NCBI RefSeq assembly: GCF_000964085.1
Contig: NZ_JZRB01000004.1
Coordinates: 1-64,000, forward strand
Length of the DNA stretch: 64,000 bases
DNA from: Luteibacter yeojuensis
GTDB taxonomy: Bacteria; Pseudomonadota; Gammaproteobacteria; Xanthomonadales; Rhodanobacteraceae
Direction: 5' to 3'
Shown here piece by piece: positions 53,501-61,446 of the stretch. Positions within the stretch are counted from its first letter, which is position 1, and every line of letters starts with the position of its first letter. The position numbers and the translations under genes were made by a program. The notes beneath the pieces are model-generated. The model searched no databases and was not told the DNA's origin. It saw only the letters and a program-made list of their open reading frames with translations.

Positions 53501-53606
53501 CCCGACCGAATGGCAGTCGCGTGGCACGCCGCACCCGCTGTATCGCAGCCCGCTGATCACGCAGGACCCGCGCTACGGCCGCCTGTCGGTCACCTACGAC
53601 TTCTAA
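50577..53606 (+). CDS. Oar-like TonB-dependent receptor
   Basis: 1009-residue outer-membrane receptor. Signal peptide 1-28 (ending AAFAQ). Residues 32-105 are a carboxypeptidase-regulatory-like beta-sandwich (TGNLNGNVPAG, YSITQLPLGSYTVTLMRDG), the mark of the Oar-like group. The plug (about 120-240) has DSRTVITSEQLAKLPLGRSAEAVARLAPGV and NENAYYVNGFNTTDPLN, and the rest is a barrel ending in YGRLSVTYDF with terminal Phe. Such receptors import large substrates (glycans, peptides) with TonB energy. An energy-transducer gene (tonB) lies 8 kb downstream. Confidence 0.92.
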   Translation: MNNQSLFRRTALALAVCTSLGGVGAAFAQSTTGNLNGNVPAGANQTVVVESASGLRREAAVDDRGHYSITQLPLGSYTVTLMRDGAVVDSRKNVALRVGASTDVSFNAPAAAATSADATALGAVTVTGTALPPVDVTTVDSRTVITSEQLAKLPLGRSAEAVARLAPGVVNNGGGFTSDTGRSLASFGGAASNENAYYVNGFNTTDPLNAAGGLQMPYGAIDQQEVYTGGYSAKYGRSDGGVISQVGKRGTNEWHFGAQLIWEPNWARASGPDLHYVNTPASAPAGDLYQPKSQNDKWSTTVSAYAGGPLIKDKLFFFVATEFEKQGYRNVNAVDSSTPSSTNSYKNPRWYAKLDWNINDNNIIEFTDVGDKRSGSGTRYGYNYVDMSRTDRIGPVNDTKVGGDFWVGKYTGYITDNLTISAQYGKMSVKNYDQPGAYDDTLARVDSSGNQNPALNGGSAIKNTQVADISSPGRGNKTNNLRFDVQYVLGNHTLSAGIDNVKSQVLDFGTFSPGPGYAWSYGVSDDPNEAIDGTPGRNFVPAPGGFPNGQDGYWVSKNINYNLVNVRSDQKAQYIEDKWQVSDRWLLSLGLRNDQFTDYNQFGKPFIKQTSPQWAPRIGAAWDVNGDGSFKVYANAGRYYLGLPLNPATGAAAGYTATQQYYTYSGIAADGTPTGLTQFSGVVSGNNSYGIPPDPRTVAGKGLKAENQDEFILGFDKTLGTNWTYGAKLTQRKLNTVIDDFCDIDLVTAKAEAEGHTVGSTNSCYLVNGGHSNTFTLLDQGGNPYTVDLSRKEMGMPATKRKYYSVELYMEHQFDGVWYGKFDYVFSRSYGNTEGQSRTDSRQNGAAGSMDWDNHYVMDYANGPLGNDHPHVFKAFGYWQFAPEWQLSSNFQIASGAPEVCLGYWGPNQDDPAHYGSAYHWCDGQPSPPGDKGRLPWTYQWDLGVTYRPGWANDRLAFSANVFNVTNQQRAVFRYPTEWQSRGTPHPLYRSPLITQDPRYGRLSVTYDF

Positions 53607-53656
53607 CCGTGTTGTAAACCCGCTGTACCCAATCCCTGTGTGACGCTTGCGCCCTT

Positions 53657-53713
53657 CCTTCCGTAACCGATGCCTCCCCTGTCGGTTACGGAAGGAGCCG
53701 GGCGCATTTTTTT
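53657..53713. terminator. Strong bidirectional hairpin after the receptor
   Basis: A perfect 14-bp stem (CCTTCCGTAACCGA at 53657-53670 with 53682-53695) and an 11-base loop, then GC-rich bases and seven T residues (53707-53713). It separates the receptor from the convergent lipoprotein gene and its T-run serves the plus strand. Confidence 0.75.
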
Positions 53714-54236
53714 ATTGGGTCGTCGTGACGACGGGCTTGCCATCCTTCAGCTCGAAGCGGAACGCATAGTCCAGGCTGAAGGGTGCGGTGGTGCGCGTTT
53801 CGCTGAAGTTGCCCTTCGCGTCCTCGTGCTCCTGCACCAGCGTCATGGGGGTGTAGGCCCAGTGCATGGCGGCGTCGTGCGTCGCACGGAAGAAGGCGGC
53901 ATGGTTCGCGTCCGCCGGGGCATCGAGGTCGCGCACGTCGGTGACCTTGCCCGCGCCATCGACGATGACCTTGGCGTGCACCACGGCCTGCGGCAGGTTC
54001 GCCGCGATGAGGGCGGCCGGGTAAGCCGGCGGGTCGTTCGTGACGGGCTGGGCGCCGAACGAGCTCTGGCCGTTTTCCATGTGGTATTCCCCCGCGGCGC
54101 CGGCCGGCATGATCTCGTAGCTGACCTTGCCATCGCGCGGCGGCGGTGCCGGTTTCGTCGGCTCGGCCGGGGGTGCGTGGGCGCAGGCCGCGAGCAACAG
54201 GGGCACCAGGGTGGCAAGGCGCGCGCGGCGGGCCAT
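53712..54236 (-). CDS. TonB-C-like lipoprotein
   Basis: 174 residues with a lipoprotein signal: the lipobox LLLAACA puts the modified cysteine at residue 18. After a Pro-rich linker (25-35) a TonB C-terminal-like fold follows: YPAALIAANLPQAVVHAKVIVDGAGKVTDVRDLD, then AAFFRATHDAAMHWAYTPM and FELKDGKPVVT. It shares one base of start/stop overlap (TGATG) with the upstream 129-residue gene. Function unknown. Confidence 0.75.
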   Translation of the reverse strand: MARRARLATLVPLLLAACAHAPPAEPTKPAPPPRDGKVSYEIMPAGAAGEYHMENGQSSFGAQPVTNDPPAYPAALIAANLPQAVVHAKVIVDGAGKVTDVRDLDAPADANHAAFFRATHDAAMHWAYTPMTLVQEHEDAKGNFSETRTTAPFSLDYAFRFELKDGKPVVTTTQ

Positions 54237-54625
54237 CAGCCCTCCCCCGACGATGCCACCACCATCTCGATATAGCCGAGGATATCGGCCACCGGGATGT
54301 CGAAGACGCCAGCGTCGCCGTTATCGTAGGCCTGGCGCCATACGGCGTAGCCGTCCATCCAGGTTTCGTCGTCGTCGGCGTCGCCCACGCATTCGAGCAG
54401 GCTCTGGTCCAGCGTGGCACGGGCTACCGCCGCGTGGTGCATGGCGGTCTGGATGCCACCGGGCACGCGGTGGTTGCGCAGCTTCACGTCCAGCAGCGAG
54501 ACGTGGAACACCTCGCCGTCCTCCGCTTCGATCTCTTTCTTCCGGATAACCACCCGGGATGCGTCATCGCCGGGGCGGGTGCGGTAGGTCCAGGCCTGGC
54601 CCGGGGCGTACTCGGGTCGCATCAT
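54236..54625 (-). CDS. Uncharacterised conserved-looking protein
   Basis: 129 residues, acidic, no signal peptide and no membrane segment. Contains YAPGQAWTYRTRPGDDASRVVIRKKEIE (a beta-hairpin-like start) and a helical end with DVFDIPVADILGYIEMVV-type sequence. I do not recognise a family. Its stop overlaps the ATG of the lipoprotein gene by one base, so the two form a unit. Confidence 0.65.
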   Translation of the reverse strand: MMRPEYAPGQAWTYRTRPGDDASRVVIRKKEIEAEDGEVFHVSLLDVKLRNHRVPGGIQTAMHHAAVARATLDQSLLECVGDADDDETWMDGYAVWRQAYDNGDAGVFDIPVADILGYIEMVVASSGEG

Positions 54626-54867
54626 GCGCGCCTTCTTGCTGGGTGGGGATGCCCGATCTTAGAGCACGGCGAGACGTCGAGGGGGCACGAAAGCGGCGGC
54701 CGGGGCCCGGATGCCGTATCCTTGGCGCCCTGAGCCCGCACCTACCAAGGGGTGCGGCGCCTCCGCGCCAGGCAGCGCGGCCCGTGGGCCGCTTCCCCAG
54801 CTTCCGTCCAAGCTGCCGCGCCTGGCGCGATGGCTTCGTCCCTATTTGTTCAGAGGCAACGCACACC

Positions 54868-55644
54868 ATGGTGGCACTGGCGACCGAACGCGTCATCGAC
54901 GTACATCACTGGAACGACACGCTTTTCAGCTTCCGCACCACGCGCGATCCGGGCTTCCGCTTCGAGAGCGGCCACTTCGTGATGATCGGCCTGGAAGTGG
55001 AAGGCCGCCCGCTGATGCGCGCGTATTCCATCGCCAGCGCGCACTACGAGGAGCACCTCGAGTTCTTCAGCATCAAGGTGCAGGACGGCCCGCTCACCTC
55101 GCGCCTGCAGCACCTGAAGCCGGGCGACCCGGTCATCGTCAGCCGCAAGCCCACCGGCACGCTGGTGCTCAACGACCTGAAGCCGGGCAAGCGGCTTTAC
55201 CTGCTGGGTACCGGCACGGGCCTGGCGCCGTTCCTGTCGATCATCCGCGACCCGGAAACCTACGAGCGTTTCGACACCATCGTGCTTGCGCACGGCGTGC
55301 GCCACGTCAACGACCTGGCCTATTCGAAGTACATCGAGGACGACCTGCGGAACCACGAGTACCTGGGCGAAATGGTGCGCGAGAAGCTCATCTATTACCC
55401 CACGGTCACGCGTGAGGAATTTCGTAACCGCGGCCGCATCACCGATGCCATAGCCGACGGCGAGATGGCCCGCGCCACCGGCCTGCCCCAGCTGAACCCG
55501 GCCGAGGACCGCGTCATGCTCTGCGGCAGCCCGTCGATGCTGGAAGACATCTGCGTCCTCCTCGATGGCGAAGGCTTCCAGGCCTCGCCGCGCACGCGCG
55601 AGCCGGGCGATTACGTCATCGAGCGGGCGTTCGTCGAGAAGTAG
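54868..55644 (+). CDS. fpr: Ferredoxin-NADP reductase
   Basis: 258-residue flavoenzyme moving electrons between NADPH and ferredoxin or flavodoxin. FAD-binding RAYSIASAHYEE (about 50-61; RxYS-type motif), the FSIKVQDGPLTSRL segment, and the NADP-binding LYLLGTGTGLAPFLSIIRDPETYERF (about 111-136), HGVRHVNDLAY and MLCGSPSML. The C-terminus YVIERAFVEK is characteristic of bacterial subclass I Fpr. The ATG at 54868 begins the family N-terminus; a longer in-frame version is unlikely. Related Fpr proteins answer oxidative stress. Confidence 0.94.
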   Translation: MVALATERVIDVHHWNDTLFSFRTTRDPGFRFESGHFVMIGLEVEGRPLMRAYSIASAHYEEHLEFFSIKVQDGPLTSRLQHLKPGDPVIVSRKPTGTLVLNDLKPGKRLYLLGTGTGLAPFLSIIRDPETYERFDTIVLAHGVRHVNDLAYSKYIEDDLRNHEYLGEMVREKLIYYPTVTREEFRNRGRITDAIADGEMARATGLPQLNPAEDRVMLCGSPSMLEDICVLLDGEGFQASPRTREPGDYVIERAFVEK

Positions 55645-55666
55645 CCTTTCCCGTGGATGCTTACCC

Positions 55667-55734
55667 TGTGGGAGCGCGCTTGCGCGCGATGGGTCTTGCC
55701 GCGAGCGCCCATCGCGCGCAAGCGCGCTCCCACA
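55667..55734. repeat. REP pair (GTGGGAGCGCGC family)
   Basis: Full inverted pair in the gap between fpr and the convergent kinase-like gene. Confidence 0.85.
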
Positions 55735-55756
55735 TGAGGTTCTGGAAAACGCCCGG

Positions 55757-56419
55757 TTATTTCCGGATGCGGCCCTGGCCCTCGTTGTCCCAGTAGCCAA
55801 AGACGCGCCGGGCGATGAGCTTGTAAAGCCGCTTGCCGGTCGCCCGCCATATCCGCGAATGCGGCGCGGGCTGGGCCAGGATGGCCTGCTGGCGCACCGA
55901 CAGCCGGTGGGCCGCGTAGGTGCGCTTGTGCTTGAGCAGGTGGCGCAGGTCCTCGCGCGCCAGCAGCCGGAACAGCGCGCCGCGCCGGCCGCGCGTCCAC
56001 GCGATCTGGAAATCGACCAGCCCGGGCGAACCGTCCTCGCGCACCAGCCAGTTCGGCTCCTTGGCGAGGTCGTTGTGGACGATGCCGCGCCGGTGCAGCA
56101 CGGCCAGCAGGCGCAGCGCATCGCGGTAGTAAGCGGGGTCGAGCGGGCGGCCCACCTGCATGGGCTGGCCGGCCATGTAGCTGCGCTCGAGCGTGCGGCC
56201 ATCCCAGGCCAGCAGGCGTGGCACGCCATCGATGCCTTCGAGCCGGGCCAGCGCCCGCGCCTCGCGGGCGGCCGCGCGGCGCGCGAACCAGCGGGCCCAC
56301 CAGCGCGCGGCGGCGATGTCACGGCGGATAAGCACGGTGCCATCGCGCTCGACGCGTTCGATGCGGCCAAGCTCATCGGCCTTCAGCAGGGTGGTGGTTT
56401 CCGTCATCGCGTCGTGCAC
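55757..56419 (-). CDS. Protein-kinase-like (RIO/Kdo-kinase-type) protein
   Basis: 220 residues with a compact kinase fold. An N-terminal lobe (about 20-75) leads to the catalytic loop IVHNDLAKEPNWLV (about 112-125), with the HxDxxxxN pattern intact, and GLVDFQIAWTRG, where the usual DFG is DFQ. The remainder is helical and basic (HKRTYAAHRLSV, RLYKLIARRVFG). Similar to RIO1 and lipopolysaccharide heptose/Kdo kinases. The GTG start at 56419 has AAGGA five bases upstream. The target may be a sugar or protein; unknown. Confidence 0.72.
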   Translation of the reverse strand: MHDAMTETTTLLKADELGRIERVERDGTVLIRRDIAAARWWARWFARRAAAREARALARLEGIDGVPRLLAWDGRTLERSYMAGQPMQVGRPLDPAYYRDALRLLAVLHRRGIVHNDLAKEPNWLVREDGSPGLVDFQIAWTRGRRGALFRLLAREDLRHLLKHKRTYAAHRLSVRQQAILAQPAPHSRIWRATGKRLYKLIARRVFGYWDNEGQGRIRK

Positions 56420-56502
56420 GCTGTTCCTTCGTTACGTTGACATCTCCTGCGCCCTGCGGTGTCTACGCTAAGATGCGAACCTTGCAGGGAGAGAATGCCG
56501 AA

Positions 56503-57273
56503 ATGCTGGTGCGACACATCCTGTCGCTGGTCATCGCCACCGCCGGGCTTGCCGCCTGCCGCGACGGCGCCGACCGGACGAACGGCGGGCAAACCCCACC
56601 GCCCTCGCAGGCGCGTGCGGCCAAGGATACCCGTTCCGCCGAGGATGGCCTTTATACGATGGAGCTTTCGCTGCCCGAACTGCCAGCGAAGGCCACGCCG
56701 TTGCGCCACGCCATCGACCGCTATGTCGACCGCCAGAAGCGTGCCTTCCTCGATAGCCTCGATGCCCCGGGCGCGCGTGATCGCGCCCGCGAGATCCCCT
56801 GGGACCTGAACCTCGACATCGCCGTCTCGGCCCGCACCGACCGCTTCATCAACGTGCAGGTCGATGGCTCGGCCTTCACTGGTGGCGCCCACCCCTCGCC
56901 CATCGTCGACAGCTTCACCTTCGACAAGGACGTGGGCCGCGTGGTGGGTATCCGCGAACTCTTCGCCGACCCGGATTCGGCCGAGAAGGCCTTCGCGGCC
57001 GAGGCCCGCCGCCAGCTCATCACCCAGCTGGACGACCAGGACGAGCCGCTGGCCTCCGATACCCAGCAGATCGACGAGGGCACGGCGCCGGGCAAGGACC
57101 ACTACCGCGTCTTCAGCCTGCTCACGGGCCCCGACGACAAGGTGCACGGCCTCACCTTCATCTTCCCGCCGTACCAGGTGGCCGCTTACGTGGCGGGCCC
57201 GCAGGCGGTGGACGTGCCCAGCCAGGCGTTCCTGTCCTATCTGAAGCCGGAATACCGCGAGGCGTTCCGCTGA
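56503..57273 (+). CDS. RsiV-like lipoprotein (DUF3298/DUF4163)
   Basis: 256 residues. Lipoprotein signal peptide with the lipobox AGLAAC near residue 19. A DUF4163-like N-terminal part (YTMELSLPELPAKATPLRHAIDRYVDRQKRAFLD) and a DUF3298 part (VDGSAFTGGAHPSPIVDSFTFDKDVGRVVGIRELF; then HGLTFIFPPYQVAAYVAGPQ) follow. In Bacillus the domain pair binds lysozyme and controls sigma factor V; here no sigma factor is present. The ATG at 56503 has GGGAGAG about ten bases upstream. The stop overlaps the next gene's ATG by one base. Confidence 0.85.
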   Translation: MLVRHILSLVIATAGLAACRDGADRTNGGQTPPPSQARAAKDTRSAEDGLYTMELSLPELPAKATPLRHAIDRYVDRQKRAFLDSLDAPGARDRAREIPWDLNLDIAVSARTDRFINVQVDGSAFTGGAHPSPIVDSFTFDKDVGRVVGIRELFADPDSAEKAFAAEARRQLITQLDDQDEPLASDTQQIDEGTAPGKDHYRVFSLLTGPDDKVHGLTFIFPPYQVAAYVAGPQAVDVPSQAFLSYLKPEYREAFR

Positions 57274-57755
57274 TGGATGCCGCCCTGTACCTGCTCGCCG
57301 CCGCGCTTATCGTCGGCGGCATGGCCGGCGCCGTGTTGCCCGTGCTGCCGGGCATCCCCATGCTTTTCGGCGGCATCTGGCTCGCCGCCGCCGTCGATGG
57401 GTACCAGCACGTGGGCTGGGGCTGGCTCATCGCCATCGGCATCGTCGGCGCGGTGGGCGTGGCGCTCGATTTCATCTCCGCCTCGCTGGGGGCCAAGAAG
57501 ATCGGTGCCACGCCGCGTGCCCTGTGGGGCGCGGGCGTGGGCACCACGGTCGGCATGTTTTTTGGCATCCCCGGGCTCATCATCGGGCCCTTCGCCGGCG
57601 CCGTGGTGGGCGAGCTGTGCTCGGGCAAGAGCATCCTGCGCTCGGCCCATGTCGGCGTCAGCACGTGGGTGGGCATGCTCGTGGGCATGCTGGCCAAGGT
57701 GGCCATCTCGTTCCTCATGCTGGGCATGGCGGGGGTCGCGCTCCTCTTCGCCTGA
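57273..57755 (+). CDS. DUF456 membrane protein
   Basis: 160 residues with four to five hydrophobic helices and the family signature GMAGAVLPVLPGIPMLFGGIWLAA (about 15-38); LDFISASLGAKKIGATPRALWGAGVGTTVGMFFGIPGLIIGPFAGAVVGEL is the second conserved block. Unknown function in the inner membrane. Coupled by a TGATG overlap to the lipoprotein gene. Confidence 0.88.
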   Translation: MDAALYLLAAALIVGGMAGAVLPVLPGIPMLFGGIWLAAAVDGYQHVGWGWLIAIGIVGAVGVALDFISASLGAKKIGATPRALWGAGVGTTVGMFFGIPGLIIGPFAGAVVGELCSGKSILRSAHVGVSTWVGMLVGMLAKVAISFLMLGMAGVALLFA

Positions 57756-57827
57756 CCCATCCGTTGGCCTATGGCGCCCGGCGCGGCACCCCGGCTAGTC
57801 TCCGGGCACTGACCTGGGGAGATGCAC

Positions 57828-59594
57828 ATGTTCCGACGACTGACCCTCGCCGCCGCGGTGACGTTCGCGGTAGGTAGCCTGCACGCCGAGGCGGCGCAGC
57901 CCGCATGGATCGCCAAAAGCAACGCCGATGCGCAGTTGCTGCTGGACATGACCGCCCGTTTCAGCCCCGAGTCCGCCACCGATATCGGCGTGAAGGGCTA
58001 CGACGAGAAAACCGCCGACCTCGGCCCCGACATCGACAAGCGCCAGCGCGATGCGCTGGTGGCTATCCGCGCGAAGCTCGAAAAGCGCCTGGCCGAAGAG
58101 AAAGACCCCAACGTGCACCAGGATCTGCAGATCCTGGTGAAGCAGGTCGACGGCAACATCAAGGGCATCGACCTCAACGACAAGTACATGCTGCCGTGGT
58201 TCGATGCCGGCCAGATGATCTTCAGCGGCGAGTTCTCGCTGCTCAACGCCGAAAGCACGCCGGAACAAAACAAGGCCGCGCTCGGCCGCCTCAATTGCTA
58301 CGTGGGCCTTGCCAAGGGCTGCACGCCGCTGGTGGACCAGGCCAGGGCGCGCACCACCGAGAAGCTTGGCGACAAGAAGCTGCTCGGCCCGGTCAAGGAT
58401 GACGTGACCCAGAAGCTGGGCAACACGCAACGCTACGTCGACGGTATCCGCAAGCTGTTCGCCGACAAGAAAATCACCGGCACCGACGCGGCCATGGCGG
58501 CGCTCGACAGGCAGCTGAAGGATTACAACGCGTGGGTGAAGAAGACGGTGCTGCCCCGCGCACGCACCGATTTCCGCCTGCCCGAACCAATGTACGCCTA
58601 CAACCTCGAGCAGGTGGGCCTGGATATCGCGCCGCGCGACCTCATCGGCCGGGCCCAGCTCGAGTTCATGGAAACCTCCTACGCGCTGCAGCAGCTCGCA
58701 CCGGTCGTGGCCAAGGCCGAAGGCCTGCCCGATGGCGACTACCGCGACGTGCTGAAGGCGCTGAAGAAGAAGCAGCTCGCGAAGGACAAGGTGGTGCCGA
58801 CCTACCATGACGTCATCGGCAAGATCGAGGACATCATCCGCACGCAGCGCGTCGTGGAGCTGCCCAAGCGCGAGCTGGCCATGCGCCTCGCCTCGGAAGC
58901 GGAGAACGCCCGCACGCCGGCGCCGCACATGGACCCGCCGCCTTTTATCAACAACACCGGGCAGCGCGGCACGTTCGTGCTGACGACGGGCAACCCGCCG
59001 GCGAACGGTGATGCGTCGCAGATGTACGACGACTTCACCTTCGAGGCCGCGGCGTGGACGCTCACCGCGCACGAGGGCCGCCCGGGCCACGAGCTGCAGT
59101 TCGCGGCGATGGTGGAGCAAGGCGTGTCGCTCACCCGCAGCCTGTTCGCGTTCAACAGCGTGAACGTGGAAGGCTGGGCGCTGTATGCCGAGGCCGAAAT
59201 GGTGCCGTACGAGCCGCCGGCGGGGCAGTTCATCGCGCTGCAGTTCCGCCTGCTGCGCGCCGCCCGCGCCTTCCTCGATCCGATGCTCAACCTCGGCCTG
59301 GTCGACCGCGAGCGTGCACACGAGATCCTCGTCCACGACGTGGGCCTGTCCGAACCGATGGCCCGCCAGGAACTCGACCGCTACACGCTCAACTCGCCCG
59401 GCCAGGCCACGGCGTATTTCTACGGTTACTCGCGCATCCTGCAGCTGCGTGCGGAGACGCAGGTGAAGCTCGGCGCGAAGTTCGACCGCAAGGCCTTCAA
59501 CGATTTCCTCATCGCCCAGGGCTTGCTGCCGCCGGAACTGCTCGCCGAAGCGGTGCGCACGCGGTTCGTGCCGGAGCAGGAAAAGAAGAAATAA
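57828..59594 (+). CDS. Exported DUF885-family protein
   Basis: 588 residues. Signal peptide about 1-24 (ending LHAEAAQ). The long helical DUF885 domain fills the rest, with the metal-binding-like motif TAHEGRPGHELQF near residue 410, resembling HExxGH, and a glutamate-rich VEGWALYAEAEM after it. This arrangement is that of the Bacillus/Xanthomonas carboxypeptidase-like DUF885 proteins, probably metallopeptidases. The start at 57828 has GGGGAG six bases upstream; the ATG six bases earlier is too close to that site. Confidence 0.85.
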   Translation: MFRRLTLAAAVTFAVGSLHAEAAQPAWIAKSNADAQLLLDMTARFSPESATDIGVKGYDEKTADLGPDIDKRQRDALVAIRAKLEKRLAEEKDPNVHQDLQILVKQVDGNIKGIDLNDKYMLPWFDAGQMIFSGEFSLLNAESTPEQNKAALGRLNCYVGLAKGCTPLVDQARARTTEKLGDKKLLGPVKDDVTQKLGNTQRYVDGIRKLFADKKITGTDAAMAALDRQLKDYNAWVKKTVLPRARTDFRLPEPMYAYNLEQVGLDIAPRDLIGRAQLEFMETSYALQQLAPVVAKAEGLPDGDYRDVLKALKKKQLAKDKVVPTYHDVIGKIEDIIRTQRVVELPKRELAMRLASEAENARTPAPHMDPPPFINNTGQRGTFVLTTGNPPANGDASQMYDDFTFEAAAWTLTAHEGRPGHELQFAAMVEQGVSLTRSLFAFNSVNVEGWALYAEAEMVPYEPPAGQFIALQFRLLRAARAFLDPMLNLGLVDRERAHEILVHDVGLSEPMARQELDRYTLNSPGQATAYFYGYSRILQLRAETQVKLGAKFDRKAFNDFLIAQGLLPPELLAEAVRTRFVPEQEKKK

Positions 59595-59619
59595 ACAGGC
59601 CTCCTACAACTGCATGGCT

Positions 59620-60282
59620 TTATCGCGGGGCGTCGGGGATGACGTAGAGCAGGATCGCCAGGTAGTGCAGCACGCTGCCTGCCAGCACGAACAGGTGCCA
59701 TATGGCGTGGCCGTACGGCATGCGGCGCGAGACATAGAACGGCACGCCCGCGGTGTAGGCCAGCCCGCCTGCCAGCAGCAACATGAGCCCGCCGGTCTCC
59801 ACGTTTTCGCGTAGCGGCTCGATGGCCACGATGGCGGCCCAGCCCATCAGGATGTACATGACCACCGCGGCCTTGCGGTAACGCTTGAGCAGGCCCAGCT
59901 CGGCGGCGCTGCCGAGGATGGCGAGGCCCCAGATGGTGCCGAACAGCCCCCACCCCCACGCGCCCGGCAGCGCCAGCAGCGTGAATGGCGTGTACGTGCC
60001 GGCGATGAGCAGGAAGATGGCGATGTGGTCGAGCGTGCGCATGACCCGCTTCGCCACGCTCCCGGTCACCGCGTGGTAAAGGGTGCTGGCGGTGTAGAGC
60101 AGGATCAGCGTGCTGCCGAACACCGAGCTGGCCACTACCGTGCGCACGTTGCCATACATGGCCGAGAACGCCACGAGGATGGCGAGCCCCGCGATGCTCA
60201 GCACGATGCCGAGGCCGTGGATCACGCTGCTCGCCACTTCTTCGCCGAAGCCGTAGCGCGGCTGGGCGCTGTCGAGGGTCAT
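59620..60282 (-). CDS. Hemolysin III/PAQR-family membrane protein
   Basis: 220 residues with seven hydrophobic segments. Family signatures: EEVASSVIHGLGIVLSIAGLAIL (start; HGLG), ASTLYHAVTG (SxxxH), RTLDHIAIFLLIAGTYTPF (DH..I..LIAGTYTP), and a C-terminal HAIWHLFVLAGSVLHYLAI with the histidines that bind zinc. Homologous to YqfA and the eukaryotic PAQR receptors; the role in bacteria is probably in membrane homeostasis. Confidence 0.92.
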   Translation of the reverse strand: MTLDSAQPRYGFGEEVASSVIHGLGIVLSIAGLAILVAFSAMYGNVRTVVASSVFGSTLILLYTASTLYHAVTGSVAKRVMRTLDHIAIFLLIAGTYTPFTLLALPGAWGWGLFGTIWGLAILGSAAELGLLKRYRKAAVVMYILMGWAAIVAIEPLRENVETGGLMLLLAGGLAYTAGVPFYVSRRMPYGHAIWHLFVLAGSVLHYLAILLYVIPDAPR

Positions 60283-60395
60283 GGGGTTTCCGCAGTGCAC
60301 AAAGTCACCGCCGAGGGTAGCGCATGCGGGTGGCGGATGCGAAACGTTCGCAACGAGGGCTTGCCTCGCGGGGCCCGGCGGTGTTCCATGCGGGC

Positions 60396-61223
60396 ATGAC
60401 CCTCGAACTCCTCCTCAACGTGCCCCGCCTGCCCCTGCAGGGCGCGGGCCTGCGCGCGGCGCTGGCCATGGCATCGCGCATCGATGCCCGGCTCGACGCC
60501 ATGCATGTCGTGGACATGCCCGCCGCCGCTTTCACCGTGCCCGAGGCGGTGCCCATGCAACTGGACGCCGTGCGCCAGCGCGCCACCGAGGCCAGGGCCA
60601 TCGCCAGCGACTGGGCGGCCCTGCTCGGTTCGCACGGGCTGAAGGGCAAGTGGCGGGTAGGCAACGGGGATACCGTCACCCTGCTCACCCACGCCTCGGC
60701 CGGCTACGACCTCGTCGTGATGGAACGCTCCTCGACCATGCGCGGCGATGCCCCGGTGGGCTTCGGCGTGGTCTCGCGGACCGTGTTTGGCGCCAGCCGC
60801 GGCGTGCTGGTGGTGCCCGATACCGCACCGGTGGCGTCGCTGGGCGCGAACGTGCTGGTGGCATGGAGCGGCAGCCGCGAATCCGCCCTGGCGGTACGTT
60901 CCGCCCTGCCCCTGCTGCGCAAGGCCGGCAAGGTGACGGTGATCGATGGCAGCCGCGACGAGGACGTGGGCACGTGCGCCCTGCCCGATACCGACATCTG
61001 CGGCTGGCTCGATACCCACGGCGTGAAAGCCGAAGTGCGCAAGCTCGACGAGGGCGCCTTGTCGTCGCCGGGCCCGGCGCTGCTACAGGTCGCGCACGAC
61101 ACCGGCGCCGACCTGATCGTCATGGGGGCATGGGGGCGGTCGCGGTTGTCGGAGCTGGTGCTGGGGGGGACAACACGGTTCCTGTTTATGCAGAGCGACG
61201 TGCCGATGCTGGTCGCGCATTGA
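60396..61223 (+). CDS. Universal stress protein, tandem-like
   Basis: 275 residues. The first half (1-145) is a degenerate UspA-type domain, the second half (about 150-275) a better one: NVLVAWSGSRESALAVRSALPLLRKAG and VMGAWGRSRLSELVLGGTTRFLFMQSDVPMLVAH. The C-terminal motif is close to the nucleotide-binding G-2x-G-9x-G(S/T) pattern, but the third position has GG then TT. Probably a cytoplasmic stress-response protein. Confidence 0.85.
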   Translation: MTLELLLNVPRLPLQGAGLRAALAMASRIDARLDAMHVVDMPAAAFTVPEAVPMQLDAVRQRATEARAIASDWAALLGSHGLKGKWRVGNGDTVTLLTHASAGYDLVVMERSSTMRGDAPVGFGVVSRTVFGASRGVLVVPDTAPVASLGANVLVAWSGSRESALAVRSALPLLRKAGKVTVIDGSRDEDVGTCALPDTDICGWLDTHGVKAEVRKLDEGALSSPGPALLQVAHDTGADLIVMGAWGRSRLSELVLGGTTRFLFMQSDVPMLVAH

Positions 61224-61309
61224 GGCCAAGGCATCGCCGGCGAGCCGGCTCCCACACGGGTGGCTGGAATCGGTTAGTGGTGACTGGAATAGCCGTCCAT
61301 ATGAAACTA

Positions 61310-61339
61310 TTGCAAGTTCCTTCGGACCCTGCCTAATCT
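61310..61339 (+). promoter_or_regulatory. Possible promoter of tonB
   Basis: TTGCAA (61310-61315), an 18-base spacer and TAATCT (61334-61339) lie about 110 bases before the tonB ATG, in a 223-base gap with no gene. Confidence 0.4.
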
Positions 61340-61446
61340 GGACCCGGACCTGAACACGATCCCCGCCAGTCCCCGCTGGCCGTGTTCCCGACCATGCAGC
61401 ACGCAACCACACGCAACACCTTCACCCACATCGAAGGAGGTGGCTC

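Noticed and set aside
50559-53534. A 991-codon open frame antisense to the TonB-dependent receptor
   Set aside because: It is the mirror of a well-supported gene; high-GC third positions leave long stop-free antisense frames. Its translation is Val/Arg/Ala repeats with no domain.
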